Below, in pieces: positions 30,753-41,701 of a stretch of 64,000 nucleotides of DNA. The stretch lies in assembly GCF_048544455.1 (NCBI RefSeq), contig NC_133532.1:84151156-84215155 (forward strand), read 5' to 3'. This DNA is from Silene latifolia. Lineage: Eukaryota; Streptophyta; Magnoliopsida; Caryophyllales; Caryophyllaceae. Positions within the stretch are counted from its first letter, which is position 1, and each line of letters begins with the position of its first letter. Under the pieces are notes generated by a model. That model made no database searches. It worked only from the letters and a program-made list of their open reading frames with translations, and was not told the DNA's origin. A program made the translations under genes and the position numbers.

Positions 30753-30763
30753 TGGTATCAGAG
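30753..30763 (+). other. Primer binding site, initiator tRNA-Met type
   Basis: TGGTATCAGAG follows the 5' LTR by three bases; this is the standard plant iMet primer site. Confidence 0.88.
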
Positions 30764-30764
30764 T

Positions 30765-31175
30765 AATGAGAAGGCTAGGTATGCTGAGGATATGGGGTTG
30801 AGTGAGGAAAACCTGGCGTTAAGGTTTGAGAAGGGGTTGACCCCCAAGATAATAGAGAAGTTACCTGTGGGAGTCCTTACCGATGTTAAGGAAGCTTATG
30901 AGAGAGTGGGGAGAGCTGAGAGGTTGGTGGAGATGACCCGAGAGAGAGGTGCTGAGAAAAGAAAGGCTGAGAGCGAGGGTGGAGGCCAATCTAACTACAA
31001 TAAGGGCAACCACACTCAGGCTAGGGCATATTCATCTGGCTCGGGGTTTAGTGCTGGGGCTTCCTATGGGCGTGGCCGTGGGAATAGTAGTAGTTGGGGA
31101 ATGACCTATTTTAACTGTGGCGGTGTAGGCCACAAGAGACATGAGTGCACCAGTGCGGTGAGTGGGAGTTTCTAG
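30765..31175 (+). pseudogene. gag C-terminal fragment of the chromovirus derivative
   Basis: Beginning without its own N-terminus, it reads MGLSEENLALRFEKGLTPKI, an end-of-capsid pattern. A basic, Gly/Ser-rich stretch follows, then a zinc-knuckle region YFNCGGVGHKRHEC in which the first Cys of the C-x2-C-x4-H-x4-C pattern is Tyr. It stops at 31173-31175. Roughly the first half of gag is missing and joined directly to the PBS leader, so no capsid could be made. Confidence 0.75.
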
Positions 31176-31249
31176 AGGCCGGGACAGGGAAGTTTTTCTC
31201 AGGAGCCGGGATATAGAGTTATGCAGATCTACATCGCCGGGATATAGAG

Positions 31250-31699
31250 TTTCAGGTTGGGGACAAGGTTCTTCTGAAAGTGTCTCCTATGCGTGGGGTC
31301 ATGAGATTTGGGAAGAAAGGCAAGCTGAGTCAGAAGTTCATAGGACCATATGAGATCTTAGACCGGGTTGGAGAGGTTGCTTATCGTTTGGCCTTACCAT
31401 CTGCTTTGGATAGAGTACATAATGTGTTTCATGTATCTCAGCTGCGGAAGTATGTGAGTGATCCGTCATATGTGTTAGAGGTGGAGAACATAGAGCTAGA
31501 TGAGTCCTTGTCTTACCTTGAGGTGCCTAAACAGATTCTTGATCGGAAGGTTAGGAAGACTAGACATGGTGAGACAGTCTTGCTTAAGATTCTTTGGTCT
31601 AATCATGAGGTTGAGGAAGCTACATGGGAGGCAGAGGAGGCCATGAGAAAGCGCTATCCGTTTCTTTTTTATCAGGTGTGTATGGTTACAGGGACGTAA
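31250..31699 (+). pseudogene. Integrase C-terminus with chromodomain, chromovirus derivative
   Basis: The segment starts GDKVLLKVSPMRGVMRFGKK and continues QKFIGPYEILDRVGEVAYRL and NVFHVSQLRKYVSDPSYV. The chromodomain part is EVPKQILDRKVRKTR, VLLKILWSNHEVEEATWEAE. In chromoviruses this tail binds modified histones and directs integration to heterochromatin. It is intact at sequence level but has no upstream catalytic core, so the integrase cannot work. Retention may simply reflect the position of the deletion. Confidence 0.78.
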
Positions 31700-31914
31700 C
31701 CTTGTTTCTTTTAGGGGGGTAGGAGATGATCGCGAAGAGTTTTTGCATCTTTTTATGTTGTCTTCAGTATAGTTAGTAGTGGTTTGAGTCGGGTTGAGAG
31801 TGGGTTGGTAGTATGTGTTAGAGCTTTTATATTGAGTTTTGTTTTTGTTGTTGCGTCGGGATTGTGTTAGCATGTCTTTATTTTATTGTGGTTTGAAGTT
31901 CGGGGACGAAGTTA

Positions 31915-31932
31915 TTTTTAAGGAGGGAAGAC
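31915..31932 (+). other. Polypurine tract of the chromovirus derivative
   Basis: TTTTAAGGAGGGAAGAC lies immediately before the 3' LTR. Confidence 0.75.
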
Positions 31933-33325
31933 TGTAATACTACGATTTTATGAGTCTCTGGGTACTCTATCGAGTGGGCCTTACTCTTTCGAGTAAGGGT
32001 GTTTTGATTTACGAAACAGTATTCTGTCTATAGGGTACTCGATCGAGTAGCCTTGGCACTCGATCGAGTAAGTGGCACTCGATCGAGTACGTTAGTTACT
32101 CGATCGAGTAGCTCGGTTGACGGGTTATGTTTTGACGGGTTTTGTTAATAATGCGGATTAGTATATATATATTATGTCGTCATCTTTATTAAACACTTTT
32201 ATAAACCTAATACACTCATAAAGGAGATTGAAACTACGTTGTTCTCTTCATCCGCGTTATTAGCAAACCCCGGAGCTTGGGAGGTCGGATTTCATTGTTC
32301 TTTATGTCTTTGTGATCCTTGCGTCAAGGGTAAGTCCTACATACCAATTTTATAGCATTTGGTTAAGATTGTTTAAACCCTAATTTGTGGGACTGGGGGG
32401 TTTATGATTAGTTGTGTATCTAGTAATTGTATGATTTTGTGATAAGAGGAGGATTCGTAGATGAAAGGTTTTGAGACAGCTGCTAAGATCGTCTGCTGTG
32501 TGTGTTTGCATTCCAGGTAGGGTTTACCTACTCAGTATTAGTCACATGATGTGGTTGGTGATTTGATTGTGATTGTTGTTAAAGTATAATGTTGGTATTG
32601 TGACGGTTGTTGAATATTATCGTTGTTGAATGTTGTTGATTGTATCTGTCTGTGATCTTCGGGGTGCGTCCCTGGCTGAGTGGAGTCACTTGCGGGAGTG
32701 GCTTCACACCCATGATTCGCCTTCTGTGGAACCCGCCACAGAAGGGATGTGCACATTAATGGACTTGGGTTTATCGCTCGATGGAGATGAGCGGGGGTTA
32801 GGTGGGAACGGCTGCGGTCCCCCACTGGCGGTGTGGAGTACCTGTTGCGATGGGTACTCTGGCAGGGCTACACACTTTAGTGTGTAGTCAGTGATGAGGA
32901 ATTGATTATGGAGTTGGGTTGATGTGACGGTTGAGCTGTTTTGTTACTTGTCTTGTTGTGATTGTATTGTGTGATTAGTACTGACCCCGTTTATTGTTTT
33001 AAAAATTGTGGTGATCCATTCGGGGATGGTGAGCAGTTGTTGAGCAGGTTTGACTAGAGGCTTTTGGGCTAGCTGGGATGTGTCATCACGAGCTGATTAG
33101 AGTCTTCCGCAGTCTTGTTTTAGTTGTCTAGACATTTGGTTTTTGAGAACACGTATTGTACCTTTTGTCAGTTTGGATTTGGTATTGTAATCACTTAAAC
33201 TTTATTACTATTTAAATTATGTTTCTTTATTGTCATTTGATTATCATCGCCTCGGGAAACCGAGATGGTGACGTTCTTATACCTGAGTGGTCCTGGTAAG
33301 GCACTCGGAGTATGGGGGTGTCACA
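31933..33325 (+). repeat. 3' LTR of the chromovirus derivative
   Basis: A 1393-bp copy of 29359-30749 ending GGGTGTCACA, followed by the TSD CTCTA at 33326-33330. Confidence 0.92.
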
Positions 33326-33330
33326 CTCTA

Positions 33331-34451
33331 TTGCTGACGACATGTCCCAAGAGTTTTCCGGAGGTGACCCCGAATACACACTTCTGAGGATTCACTCTCA
33401 TGTTGTACTTCCGTCGACGGGCGAAGAAATTTCGAAGGGCGTTGATGTCGCCGTCCCGTTCTTTTGATTTGACGATCATGTCATCGACATATACCTCTAC
33501 CTCCTTGTGCATCATATCATGTAGGAGTTTGGTAGCGGTTCTTTGATAGGTTGCTCCGGCGTTGATTAGACCAAAGGGCATAATCGTATAGCAGTAGGTA
33601 CCCCACTGCGTAGTGAATGCAGTCTTGTGCATGTCTTCCTCAGCCATTTTGATCTGGTTGTACCCAGCATACCCGTCCATGAATGATAGGAGGGCATGCT
33701 CGACGGTATTGTCCACCAGAATGTCAACATGTGGCAAAGGGAAGTCGTCCTTTGGACTTGCTTTGTTCAGATCCCTGAAGTCGACGCAAACCCGAATTCT
33801 TCCGTCTTTCTTGGGTACAGGCACGATGTTGGCCACCCAGTCGGAGTACTCAAACACCTTGATGAACCCGGCCTTGAACTGTTTATCGACTTCTTCTTTG
33901 ATTTTCAGGGCCCATTCAGGACGCATTCGGCGCAACTTTTGCTTCACGGGTTTAGCTCCTGGTTTAATGGGTATCCGGTGCTCTTCAATTTCCCTATCGA
34001 TCCCAGGCATATCTCTGTAGGACCAGGCGAATACGTCCTTGTATTCGTGTAGGAGGTCAATGAACTGTTGTCTTTCCGAAGGGTCAAGGGTTGTCGATAT
34101 CCTAAGTTCTTGAGGTGTGTTGTCGGTTCCTACGTTAATAGGTTCGGTCTCCTCAATGATGGGGGTCCTAGTTTCCCGTTTGTCAAGTTCTTTGGCTAGG
34201 TGAGGTGGGTAGTCACTCAAGTCAAACTCCTCATAGTCATTCAGAATTGCATTGCAGTTAAATTGAGACGAGTCATAAGCAAACTTAGCGTTCATTAAGT
34301 TTACTCGAGTGAAAAGCTCGGATAGGACAGACATCTCATGGGCGGTCAGAGGCGACACAGCAGAGGAGATGGCTCCTGGAACAAGCTCCAGGTTGTCACC
34401 TTCCATGGGAGTGGGGATGACCCTAGTTGACTCAGCCTCTGAAGCAGCCAC
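33331..34451 (-). pseudogene. pol fragment: reverse transcriptase of Tat-B (well preserved)
   Basis: An open frame of about 373 codons starts in the pre-RT linker and reads FAWSYRDMPGIDREI, KQKLRRMRPEWALKI, NIVPVPKKDGRIRVCVDFRD, LNKASPKDDFPLPHVD, FMDGYAGYNQIKMA, TIMPFGLINAGATYQR. The catalytic YVDDMIVKS follows, then KLLGHVVSNR where the nested chromovirus derivative interrupts. All RT blocks and the Asp triad look intact. The frame is thus broken mainly by the insertion, the RNase H deletion and stops upstream, which suggests Tat-B is younger or better preserved than the CRM-like element and Tat-D. Confidence 0.87.
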
Positions 34452-35030
34452 AAGTTTGTGATAGAACAGTGGGAAGGCGACCTTGACTGGGGCATCAGGA
34501 GTGCTAGAAGCTAAAACAGACTCCGACTCTGACTCAGACTCAGATTCTTATTCACTTCCCTCCTTGAACATAGGGCCTTCTCTAGTTGTAATCTTGAGAA
34601 TGCGGCCTTGACGATCAGTCCACTTGACAGTTTTCCTCCAGCCCGGTGTAGTTTTCTCTAGGTCAGTATCAGAGATTAAGGCGGTGGGGTCAAACTGGTT
34701 ATCCTTTAGAGCAACGTTGATGATGTCCTCATAGTCGAGGTGCTTGATGTTATCTTCCCCGAAGAGGAGAGTGACAGCTTGTCCGTCGAGGCACGGGGTC
34801 GACTTAGACTTAGTTGATGCAGCTTCGGTGTTGTCGGGGATGAAGTAGCAGTCTTGGAAGACTTATACACCCGGGTGTCTAACCTTGGCTATAGAGTCAT
34901 AGATTGGCTCTGGAAAGCCGTGGTAGACCTCGGACTCTCCCTCGGGGACAAAGTATCCATTGAGGGTCAGATGGTAGGGACGGAGAATAACTCTGTGCTT
35001 CTTGCGCTTCCGTACTAGGAGGTTCATCTC
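34452..35030 (-). pseudogene. Tat-B linker between protease and RT
   Basis: In the pol frame this region has recognisable text (MNLLVRKRKKHRVILRPYH, NIKHLDYEDIINVALKDNQF) and an acidic Glu/Ser repeat (ESESESES near 34515-34550). It is interrupted by stops at about 35028-35030 and 34866 and just after KEGSE. In relatives this linker has no catalytic role. Confidence 0.6.
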
Positions 35031-35951
35031 CTAGATGTCTTCATCGGTAGGCTCATAGCCTAGCCCAAAGGGAATGTTGGGGACCTTAGCCTGTTTCAAG
35101 GGAGGTAAGCTGCTCTTCAGTGGATTGAGGGGTAAACCAGGGAAGCAAGCCTGGCGCATCAGAATGCGGTTGACTGTGAGGTTGGCAAATGAGTCACAAT
35201 CAAAGGGTGTTGATTCGTCGGTTAGGGCATTCACGGTTTGGAATCCCCACATTTCATTGTCGTCCTCCTCAATGGTTTGGGAGGCTATTCTCTTTTTCAT
35301 GACGGCTTTGGTCGGGGAGGCGGGTATTGTGATCGTCTTCCCGTTGAAAGGGACCCTGATCTTCTGATGAAGGGTTGAGGTAACTGCCTTGACGGTGTGG
35401 ATCCAGGGGCGTCCCAGAAGCATGTTGAAGGAGGCGTCGATGTCGACTACCTTAAAACTGGTCTGCCTTTCCAAAGGTCCGGTTGTGACGGTTAGCGTGA
35501 TAAGCCCCGCGACCTTACGACAAGTACCGTCATAAGCGCGTACTCCTTGATTGGTTGGGACCAAATCAGCTTCTTTGATACCCAGTTTATGAGCCGTCTT
35601 GAGGGGAATGACATTAACCGCAGATCTGTCATCCACAAGAACCATAGGCACGTTCTTTTTGAGGCATTGCACGGTGATGTATAGGGCCAGGTTATGGTTG
35701 GCTCCGAAGGGAGGGATATCCTCATCAGAGAAGATGACCGGGTTGTTCAGGTCGGGGACATCTCTTGTCACGTGTGCTACTACTTCTTCTGGGGAGGAAG
35801 TGGAGGGAACAGTCAGTTTTCCCAAGGCTTGAAGAAGAGCTTGCCGATGCTCGAAGAATGTGGCGATCAGTTGCCAAATTGAAATTTTGGCTTTTGCTTT
35901 CTGCAGTTGTTTGAGGATTGAATTCTCGGGAGCCTTTGGTTGAGTGTCCAT
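35031..35951 (-). pseudogene. pol fragment: aspartic protease of Tat-B
   Basis: The frame of 306 codons reads VTRDVPDLNNPVIFSDEDIP, then the active site region PMVLVDDRSAVNVIPL, then FNMLLGRPWIHTVKAVTST. The catalytic Asp is present, but the residue two after it, normally Gly in D-x-G-S-A, is Arg (DDRSA), which should disrupt the active site. The end reads PFGLGYEPTDEDI and stops at 35031-35033. It is separated by a frameshift from gag. Confidence 0.8.
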
Positions 35952-35963
35952 GTCTGGGACTAC

Positions 35964-37747
35964 TTAGTCATTTGTTGTCGGAACGACCGTTGGATTGTTC
36001 GGGTTTTGATAGGGGCGTCCGGACCGGGTAAGATGACCGATCTCTTTGGCCTGTTTCCCTTTTCCCGGGACCACATAGACATCCTCAGCGTCATCTCTCC
36101 AGATACCATTGACTTCGGGATCTCGAGGGTACCTTGGAGGGGTATTCCTTGGTGGGTAGTTTTTGTGAGGGAAGTTTTTGCGAGGGTAATTTTTGTGAGG
36201 GTAATTATTGTGAGGGTGATTATTGTGAGGGTGATTATTGTGAGGTTGATTGTGGTGGGGTGCGTGCCAGAATGGTCGCAGGAGCAATCCTTCCTAGTGA
36301 GGGCAGTTTTTGGTATTTGAGGGACCCTCCCTCGGGCGTGGTGTCGGAGACTGAAAATCAATCGTTGGTAAGCGTCGTCAAGCCGAGTGATCCTTTCAGA
36401 GAGACTGGCTGTAGCCTCCTCGACTTGTTGGAACATGGCAAGCATGGTTGCGGAGCTGAACACGAATACCCCGTCCGGGGCATCCTTTTCCAAGGCATTC
36501 ACCTCATCATCAATCGGTAGGATGAGGTGTGAGCAGTCTAAGGTCGGCTCATTAACGGAGATAGCATGGATTCCCAAAGGGTTTGTCTTATTATTTGGTT
36601 TAGTTGGTGGGGGTAAAGGCAATTCCCCTTTCTCGATTATGTCCTGAATGACGTGTTTGAGCTTGAAACAGGTTTCCGTGTCATGACCTTTCCCTTGATG
36701 GTACTGGCAGTAGGCATTAGGGTTCCGGAAACGGGATTTCTTAGCATCAGACGGATTCGGAGTGGGTCCGATTGGTTGTAACTTCCCTTGGTCCATAAGT
36801 CTCTTCAAGGCGCTTGCATAAGTTGACCCTAGGTTGGTGAACACTCTTTGAGGGCGCTCAGCTCTTTTCGCGGTTGGCTCGAGGAGGTTAACCTCGTCAA
36901 TTTTGTTTGTTTGACCATAGGGGCGACATCCGGTTGATGTGGATCCCTGGTAGTCTCTATCGGTGGTTTTTGGTAGGACACCCTTTCGGAGGTCGTCTTC
37001 GATGCGGGTTCCAAGGATTTGTAGATCCCGGAATGTCTTGATGTTTTGATATCACAGTAAGTTGGCATATACCGGGCGAAGATTGTTGACAAATTTCTCC
37101 ACCAAAGTTGACTCGCTTGGCTTGCTGACCAATTGAGTGCTTACCCTCCTCCAACGGGTTAGGAATTCCGTGAATCCCTCCTTATCATTTTGAGTTAGGA
37201 CCTCAAGAGTACGGGTGTTGGCTTGAATCTCAACATTGTCGGCATATTGCTTAGCAAATTCAACTGCAACCTCGTCCCAGGTAGTGAGGTTCTTCGGGTC
37301 AAGGGAGTAGTACCATTGGCGAGGGATCGGTTCCAGGGAGGATGGAAAGATCCGGGTGAAGAGTTCCTGTTTGACCTCTTTTATGGCCATGTAGTCTTTG
37401 AAGGCTCGAATGTGGTTGAGTGGGTCCTCCACTCCCTTGAATTTGGGCACATCAGTCAGGGTAAAGTTGTCGGGTAGTTGATCCCCAACGGGTTCGAATC
37501 TCCGGTTGTTTTCGAGGTGGATGTTGTTACCCCGGGCTAGGAGTTGTTCTTCCAAGAGCTTGAGCCTTTTCTCAGTTTCAGTCAAGGACGGAGGGTTGTG
37601 TTCTCCAGTTTCCTCGTTTTCCAGGGTGTCGATACGGGTCTCGACACGGCCAAGGGTGACCTTGAGAGCAGTGAGTAGGCTGGCTAGCTGAGCAGTTGTG
37701 TCATCTCTGTTGTAGTCGTTGTTGGACGAAGATGAAGACGGGGCCAT
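35964..37747 (-). pseudogene. gag of Tat-B (one stop, one frameshift)
   Basis: The ATG at 37747 opens MAPSSSSSNNDYNRDDTTAQ, followed by a coiled coil (LKVTLGRVETRIDTLENEE). The capsid domain reads NFTLTDVPKFKGVEDPLNHI, RIFPSSLEPIPRQWYYSLD, FTEFLTRWRRVSTQL. A TGA at 37052-37054 interrupts (YANLL, stop, YQN). Next come LMDQGKLQPIGPTPNP and the zinc-binding-like YCQYHQGKGHDTETCFKLKH. Near 36300 the frame shifts to an Asn/His/Pro repeat and ends with IWRDDAEDVYVVPGKGKQAK at 35964. One repaired stop and shift would leave a normal Tat gag, so decay is limited. Confidence 0.82.
36165..36255 (-). repeat. 15-bp coding minisatellite in Tat-B gag
   Basis: Five to six units of 15 bp encode Pro-His-(Asn/Lys)-Asn-(His/Tyr/Phe) repeats in the true gag frame. 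On the plus strand it appears as GTGAGGGTAATTATT-type units. Confidence 0.8.
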
Positions 37748-38394
37748 GGTTCTGAGGCAGAAAAACGGCTCACATTACAACTCAATCCGACACGGTTCAA
37801 AGACTGAATGCGGATGACACAAAGGACGGAACAAATATCAGACTTAACAGGACGAGGGTGACCGTGTGTGGTACCTCGGTGCTGACTCGATTTATAACGT
37901 GACAGTGTTTGACCGAACCTTTTGACTCGCGTCCAATGTAGTGGCGTGATGCCGTTGGACGAGTCTCGTGGTGACACGACTCATAATTAAAGACCCATAA
38001 GTACGTTTGCTTCGAGTCGATAGACACGAGGCGGAATTGGAATGGTGAACTGAACTTTTCGAAAATAGAGATTTTCAAAAAGATTCGTTTGTCGCTTTGT
38101 GTACGGCTTCCGAAGAATAGGGATCTCCGCAAGTCGGTCAGTTGAAGGTTCGTCTTAAGTTTGTTTTCAAAAGACAGTTTAAGTTTGAGTCGGCTCGGAA
38201 AACAATGTACTGTTTTCAGAGACGGTTTTTGAAATTCAAAATTGTACGTTTTGAAAATCGGGTTTTGAAATGTTTGAAAAGGTCTCGGGGATGGTGTATG
38301 GTCCTCGGGATCTTGAAAATGTCTTGAGAAAAGGGTGTGTGCCTTCCTCGGGTTTTGAGAGAGCCATTATCGACGCGAGACGGGTTAAAATCCG
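37748..38394 (-). other. Tat-B leader upstream of gag
   Basis: This is untranslated leader between the repeat block and the gag ATG. No upstream ORF of the Ogre type was recognised. Confidence 0.45.
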
Positions 38395-38695
38395 TGTCTT
38401 GATGCGGCGATTATAACGGCGTAAAAAGGTGTTTTGACATGGTTGTAAAAAACCGAGTTTGAAAATCGTCATTACGACGGCCTAGAAAGGCGTGTTGAAA
38501 TGGTTGTAGAAAACCGGGTTTGAAAATCGTCATTACGATGGCCTAGAAAGGCGTGTTGAAATGGTTGTAGAAAACCGGGTTTTGAAAATCGTCATTACGA
38601 CGGCCTAGAAAGGCGTGTTGAAATGCAACGGTCGGCGAAAGACCGAGGTTTGAAATGGCCATTATAACGGCGCAAAAAGGTGTTTTGAAAGTTTG
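38395..38695. repeat. 61-bp tandem repeat in the Tat-B leader, about five copies
   Basis: GAAAATCGTCATTACGA recurs at 38461, 38522 and 38584 (periods 61-62), with diverged copies at both ends containing CATTATAACGGCG. Units share GGCCTAGAAAGGCGTGTTG. Confidence 0.85.
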
Positions 38696-39127
38696 AAAAT
38701 GACACAGAAGGACTTATGATCACATAGCACATAAGCACTCGCAGTTTCATTATATTATGCATAATGCTGACACGGGTTTTGGCTTAAAGGGTGGGTTACA
38801 CACCAAGCAATCAAACCCCGATTTTCGAGAGGGATACGAATCCAAACAAAATGTTTAAGGAGGGTGCCCTAGCCTCGTGCTCGAAGGTGATGAAAGCTCT
38901 TTGACGAAACATAAATGTGTAACGTCAACGGTATGCTTGACTCAATCGCGATTCGAAACGCGGGGATGAGAAAACTCACGCCGATGGGACGAGCCAATTG
39001 GTCAATAAGGGTTAGGTTATGGGCCCGGACAAGGAACCCGACCGTGACATCAATTAATGCATTTCAACCAAGACCTAGTTCGAGTCTCACCATCTAGGGA
39101 TCACAAAGACACAAGTGTCCTAGTTAT
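38696..39127 (-). other. Tat-B leader adjacent to the PBS
   Basis: Nothing recognisable: no domain-bearing frame and no repeat beyond the block to its left. Confidence 0.35.
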
Positions 39128-39145
39128 CCCCAGCGGAGTCGCCAA
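39128..39145 (-). other. Primer binding site of Tat-B
   Basis: On the minus strand TGGCGACTCCGCTGGGGA lies two bases after the LTR end GTCCACA. It is identical to the PBS of Tat-C (57173-57190). From memory it fits the 3' end of a tRNA-Arg; the tRNA identity was not checked. Confidence 0.75.
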
Positions 39146-39147
39146 TC

Positions 39148-41701
39148 TGTGGACATGGACACCTACGCGCCAAGCCGATCTGTTGAACGCATAGCGGTCT
39201 TTTGAAAGCCACACTCGGCGGCGTAAGAATGCTTTCAACCGGATCATTTTAGATCGGTCGGTTTCGTCTCGGCAAGGGTCTCAAAACGATGCAAGAGATG
39301 TTAGGAGTCGCCACCAAGCATTTGTGGGATGCTTGGAACCCGTTCGAATCCACTTTATACCTTGGTCAAACGAAGCACAAAGTAGGGTTTGACATAGGTA
39401 CTAAAGATAAGGAATCGTCCCTCTTTAGCATCCTATCTCTAGAATGACTCTCGTACGCCCTGGATAAGGTCGTCCACTATCCAAAGTTTCTGAGTAAGAG
39501 GTGAAGGTACGTATTGGGAAGCCCTTTAATCAGACACCCAATCCCGCCCGCGGTAGCGGCCTCTCCTGATCGATCTTGGTTGGTTAAATGCAAAAGTTGA
39601 TAAAACGGGTAAATGCATGAATGCGCATCCACTAGTTTGAACCTAACATGTGAGCTTTCTATGTTTTGTTTAATCCAAGTATCAAGTATAAGATGTCTAG
39701 TTGGATTTAACGTTGATTTGCATGCAAGACGGAAATTAAACATCCATTTACCGAATTAAGTTTATGGTGCATAACGTGATCCATTTGTCTTAGTAAGGCA
39801 TTTTGAAAATATAATGTTGAATGAGCAGATTCGTCATCTGATCCATCTTGTATTCGGGTCAACCGAAGTCGGGATCGTCCTACACAAATGCTGGAAGGGA
39901 AACAGACCCTGCATCAGGCAGCCGTAAGAGGCGCGAGCCTATTGGCGATGTAAATGGGTCTGCCCTGGTTTGCATCAGACCGCCATAAGAGGCACGAGCC
40001 TATTGGCGACGCAAAGGGGCTTTCCCTGGTTTGAAAATAGAAAAATAAATGGCCTGTTTAGGCGCGGGTCAACAGACGATGGAAAACGCCTTCTAACCGT
40101 TGAAAGGGTTTGTAAAAATGTATTGAAAAATGGGTGTTCAAACCCGTCTTGATTTGAAAAGGCCGTTTAGGCCGCTTTTGTGTTGATTTCAAGAACGGGA
40201 CTTGAATAATCGTCATTGTTTCGACAATATTCGATGTCGGGTTCGGTTTTGCAAGCTTGACATGAATAGTTTTGAAAATGATTATGAACTAATTATTTTA
40301 AGTTCATTTGTATATAATTAGTCAACATTCATCATCGTACTCGGGTTAAAATCCGACATGGTATGTAGAACCAAGGATGACTTTGTGTTGGTGACTAATA
40401 CATTTATTTTGAAAATGTAAAGAAATGTTGAAGGGCTTTAAAATACCCTTCAAAATGTAAAGAAATGAAATGAAAGGTTTTAAAATACCTTTTATAATGT
40501 AATTAACCAAATATTATCACCGAAACACGGATTAAACCGTCATGGTATTAAGAACCAAGGATGATTAATGTTTTATGGTTAAAAACTTGTCATAAGAAAA
40601 ATGATTTGAAAATACTTGAAGAAATGGTAAAAACCGATTATAAATATGAAATAAGTATGAAGGAGATGAAGAGACCAAACACGGTTTGGATTTAGGTTGG
40701 GCAGGCTGCTTTAGGCGCGAGCCTGTGTGCTACGTAAGTAGCCTCTGCCTCAACTAAAAATCCGGTTTTGGCTCATTCTTCCCATGTTTTGGATCATGTT
40801 ATGCATGATTTAGCATGTTATAGTCATGAAACAAATGAAAACATAATAAAAGAAGATTTTTACACCCTCATACTTACATACTAGGCTTGTGGCGAGAAAA
40901 CGACGTAAGTGTATCAACTTGTTTGGTCGGAAAACTCGGTTTAAAACCGTTTTAGTAAGTAAAAAGAGTGTTTTGTTAAGTTTAGTGATGGTGTAGTGGT
41001 CGACATGGTCGGTCAAGTGTTTTAATGCACGATGACGGTACCAAACAATGGGTAAGGCTTGTGTTTACGATCGGTAGGTCGTAAACACGTGTCGGATTGT
41101 GACTTGAGAAGTCGAGTCTAGAATTTTAAGGGAGAAAAGAGGGGGCGGACACTCGCGTAACCTTCAAATGGTGGCATTTGAGGGGTATTTATAGGAAAAT
41201 GGGTGGTTGTGTGAGTTTTGACCGACGTGGCCGCATGGGCTGCTCAAAGAGGCGCGAGCCATGTCACACGTCTTCGAGGTGTCTTGTCACTATCACACGA
41301 GGAAATCATCATTTGTTCTATCCTAGGATTTGGAAGAACATGATTTGTACTTGACTATGTAAGATTCCGGGAAACCTTAACATAGAAGCATTTGAATGGT
41401 TTGTTTTTTGTGTTTGGTTCGGTTTGACTCGTTGTTGGAGTCGGGATTTGAATTTTGAGTCGGTTTTTGGTCCGGTGTCGGTTTTGACTCTAGTTAGTGT
41501 CGTTGCGACCCCGTCGTCATGCATTAAACACTCCAGGTACTTTTGAAAAGTTTTGAAATGATTTATTTTCGAAATCGTTTTAAGTTTTCCGACGTAAAGT
41601 TGTACACAACTTGTCGATCAAACGCCGCGATTCCTAAGCATGTTGTAGTCCGATAATCATCGGGTGTTTGTTGGAGACTCGACAGATACTGGGTATCTAC
41701 A
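39148..41701 (-). repeat. 5' LTR of Tat-B
   Basis: A 2554-bp partner of 15467-18022. It includes a minus-strand TATA box at 41186-41193, GC-rich motifs near 39927, 40712 and 41250 (one at about 39988 mutated to GGCACGAGCC), and an internal TGGCGACTCC sequence on the minus strand near 39303-39312 resembling the PBS. Confidence 0.9.
41186..41193 (-). promoter_or_regulatory. TATA box of the Tat-B 5' LTR
   Basis: The minus strand reads CCTATAAATACCCC, as in the other LTR, and should drive the genomic transcript towards lower coordinates. Confidence 0.65.

Larger units (their letters stand above)
29359..33325 (+). mobile_element. Non-autonomous chromovirus deletion derivative inside Tat-B RT
   Basis: The 3967-bp insert has two LTRs of 1391 and 1393 bp that differ at few sites. 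The TSD CTCTA is perfect (29354-29358, 33326-33330) and PBS and PPT are intact. Its internal region of about 1.18 kb keeps only a gag C-terminal piece and the integrase C-terminus with chromodomain; PR, RT, RH and the integrase core are absent. The retained tail (QKFIGPYEILDRVGEVAYRL, VHNVFHVSQLRKYV) is typical of Tekay/Del-type chromoviruses. Splicing the insert out restores Tat-B RT (...SNR then GIEID). It needs enzymes from a full-length relative. Confidence 0.88.
15467..41701 (-). mobile_element. Tat-B: large Retand-like Tat element carrying two opposite-strand genes
   Basis: LTRs of about 2.55 kb (15467-18022 and 39148-41701, TGTGGACATGG...GGGTATCTACA) are flanked by the exact TSD GTTAG (15462-15466, 41702-41706). 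Removing the insert restores exon 3 of the Tat-A antisense gene. The PPT beside the left LTR and the PBS beside the right LTR show minus-strand orientation. Order in its own sense: 5' LTR, PBS, leader with 61-bp repeats, gag, PR, RT, RH, aRH, INT, duplicated hairpin motif, two genes on the opposite strand, tandem repeats, PPT, 3' LTR. It spans 26.2 kb, or 22.3 kb without the nested chromovirus derivative. Confidence 0.9.

Noticed and set aside
35940..36520. Plus-strand frames with VRVIIVRV or CEGNYCEGDYCEG repeats
   Set aside because: They are reverse readings of the gag minisatellite on the minus strand.
38395..38695. Regular repeats resembling a CRISPR array
   Set aside because: Units are contiguous tandem copies without unique spacers, in a plant retrotransposon leader.
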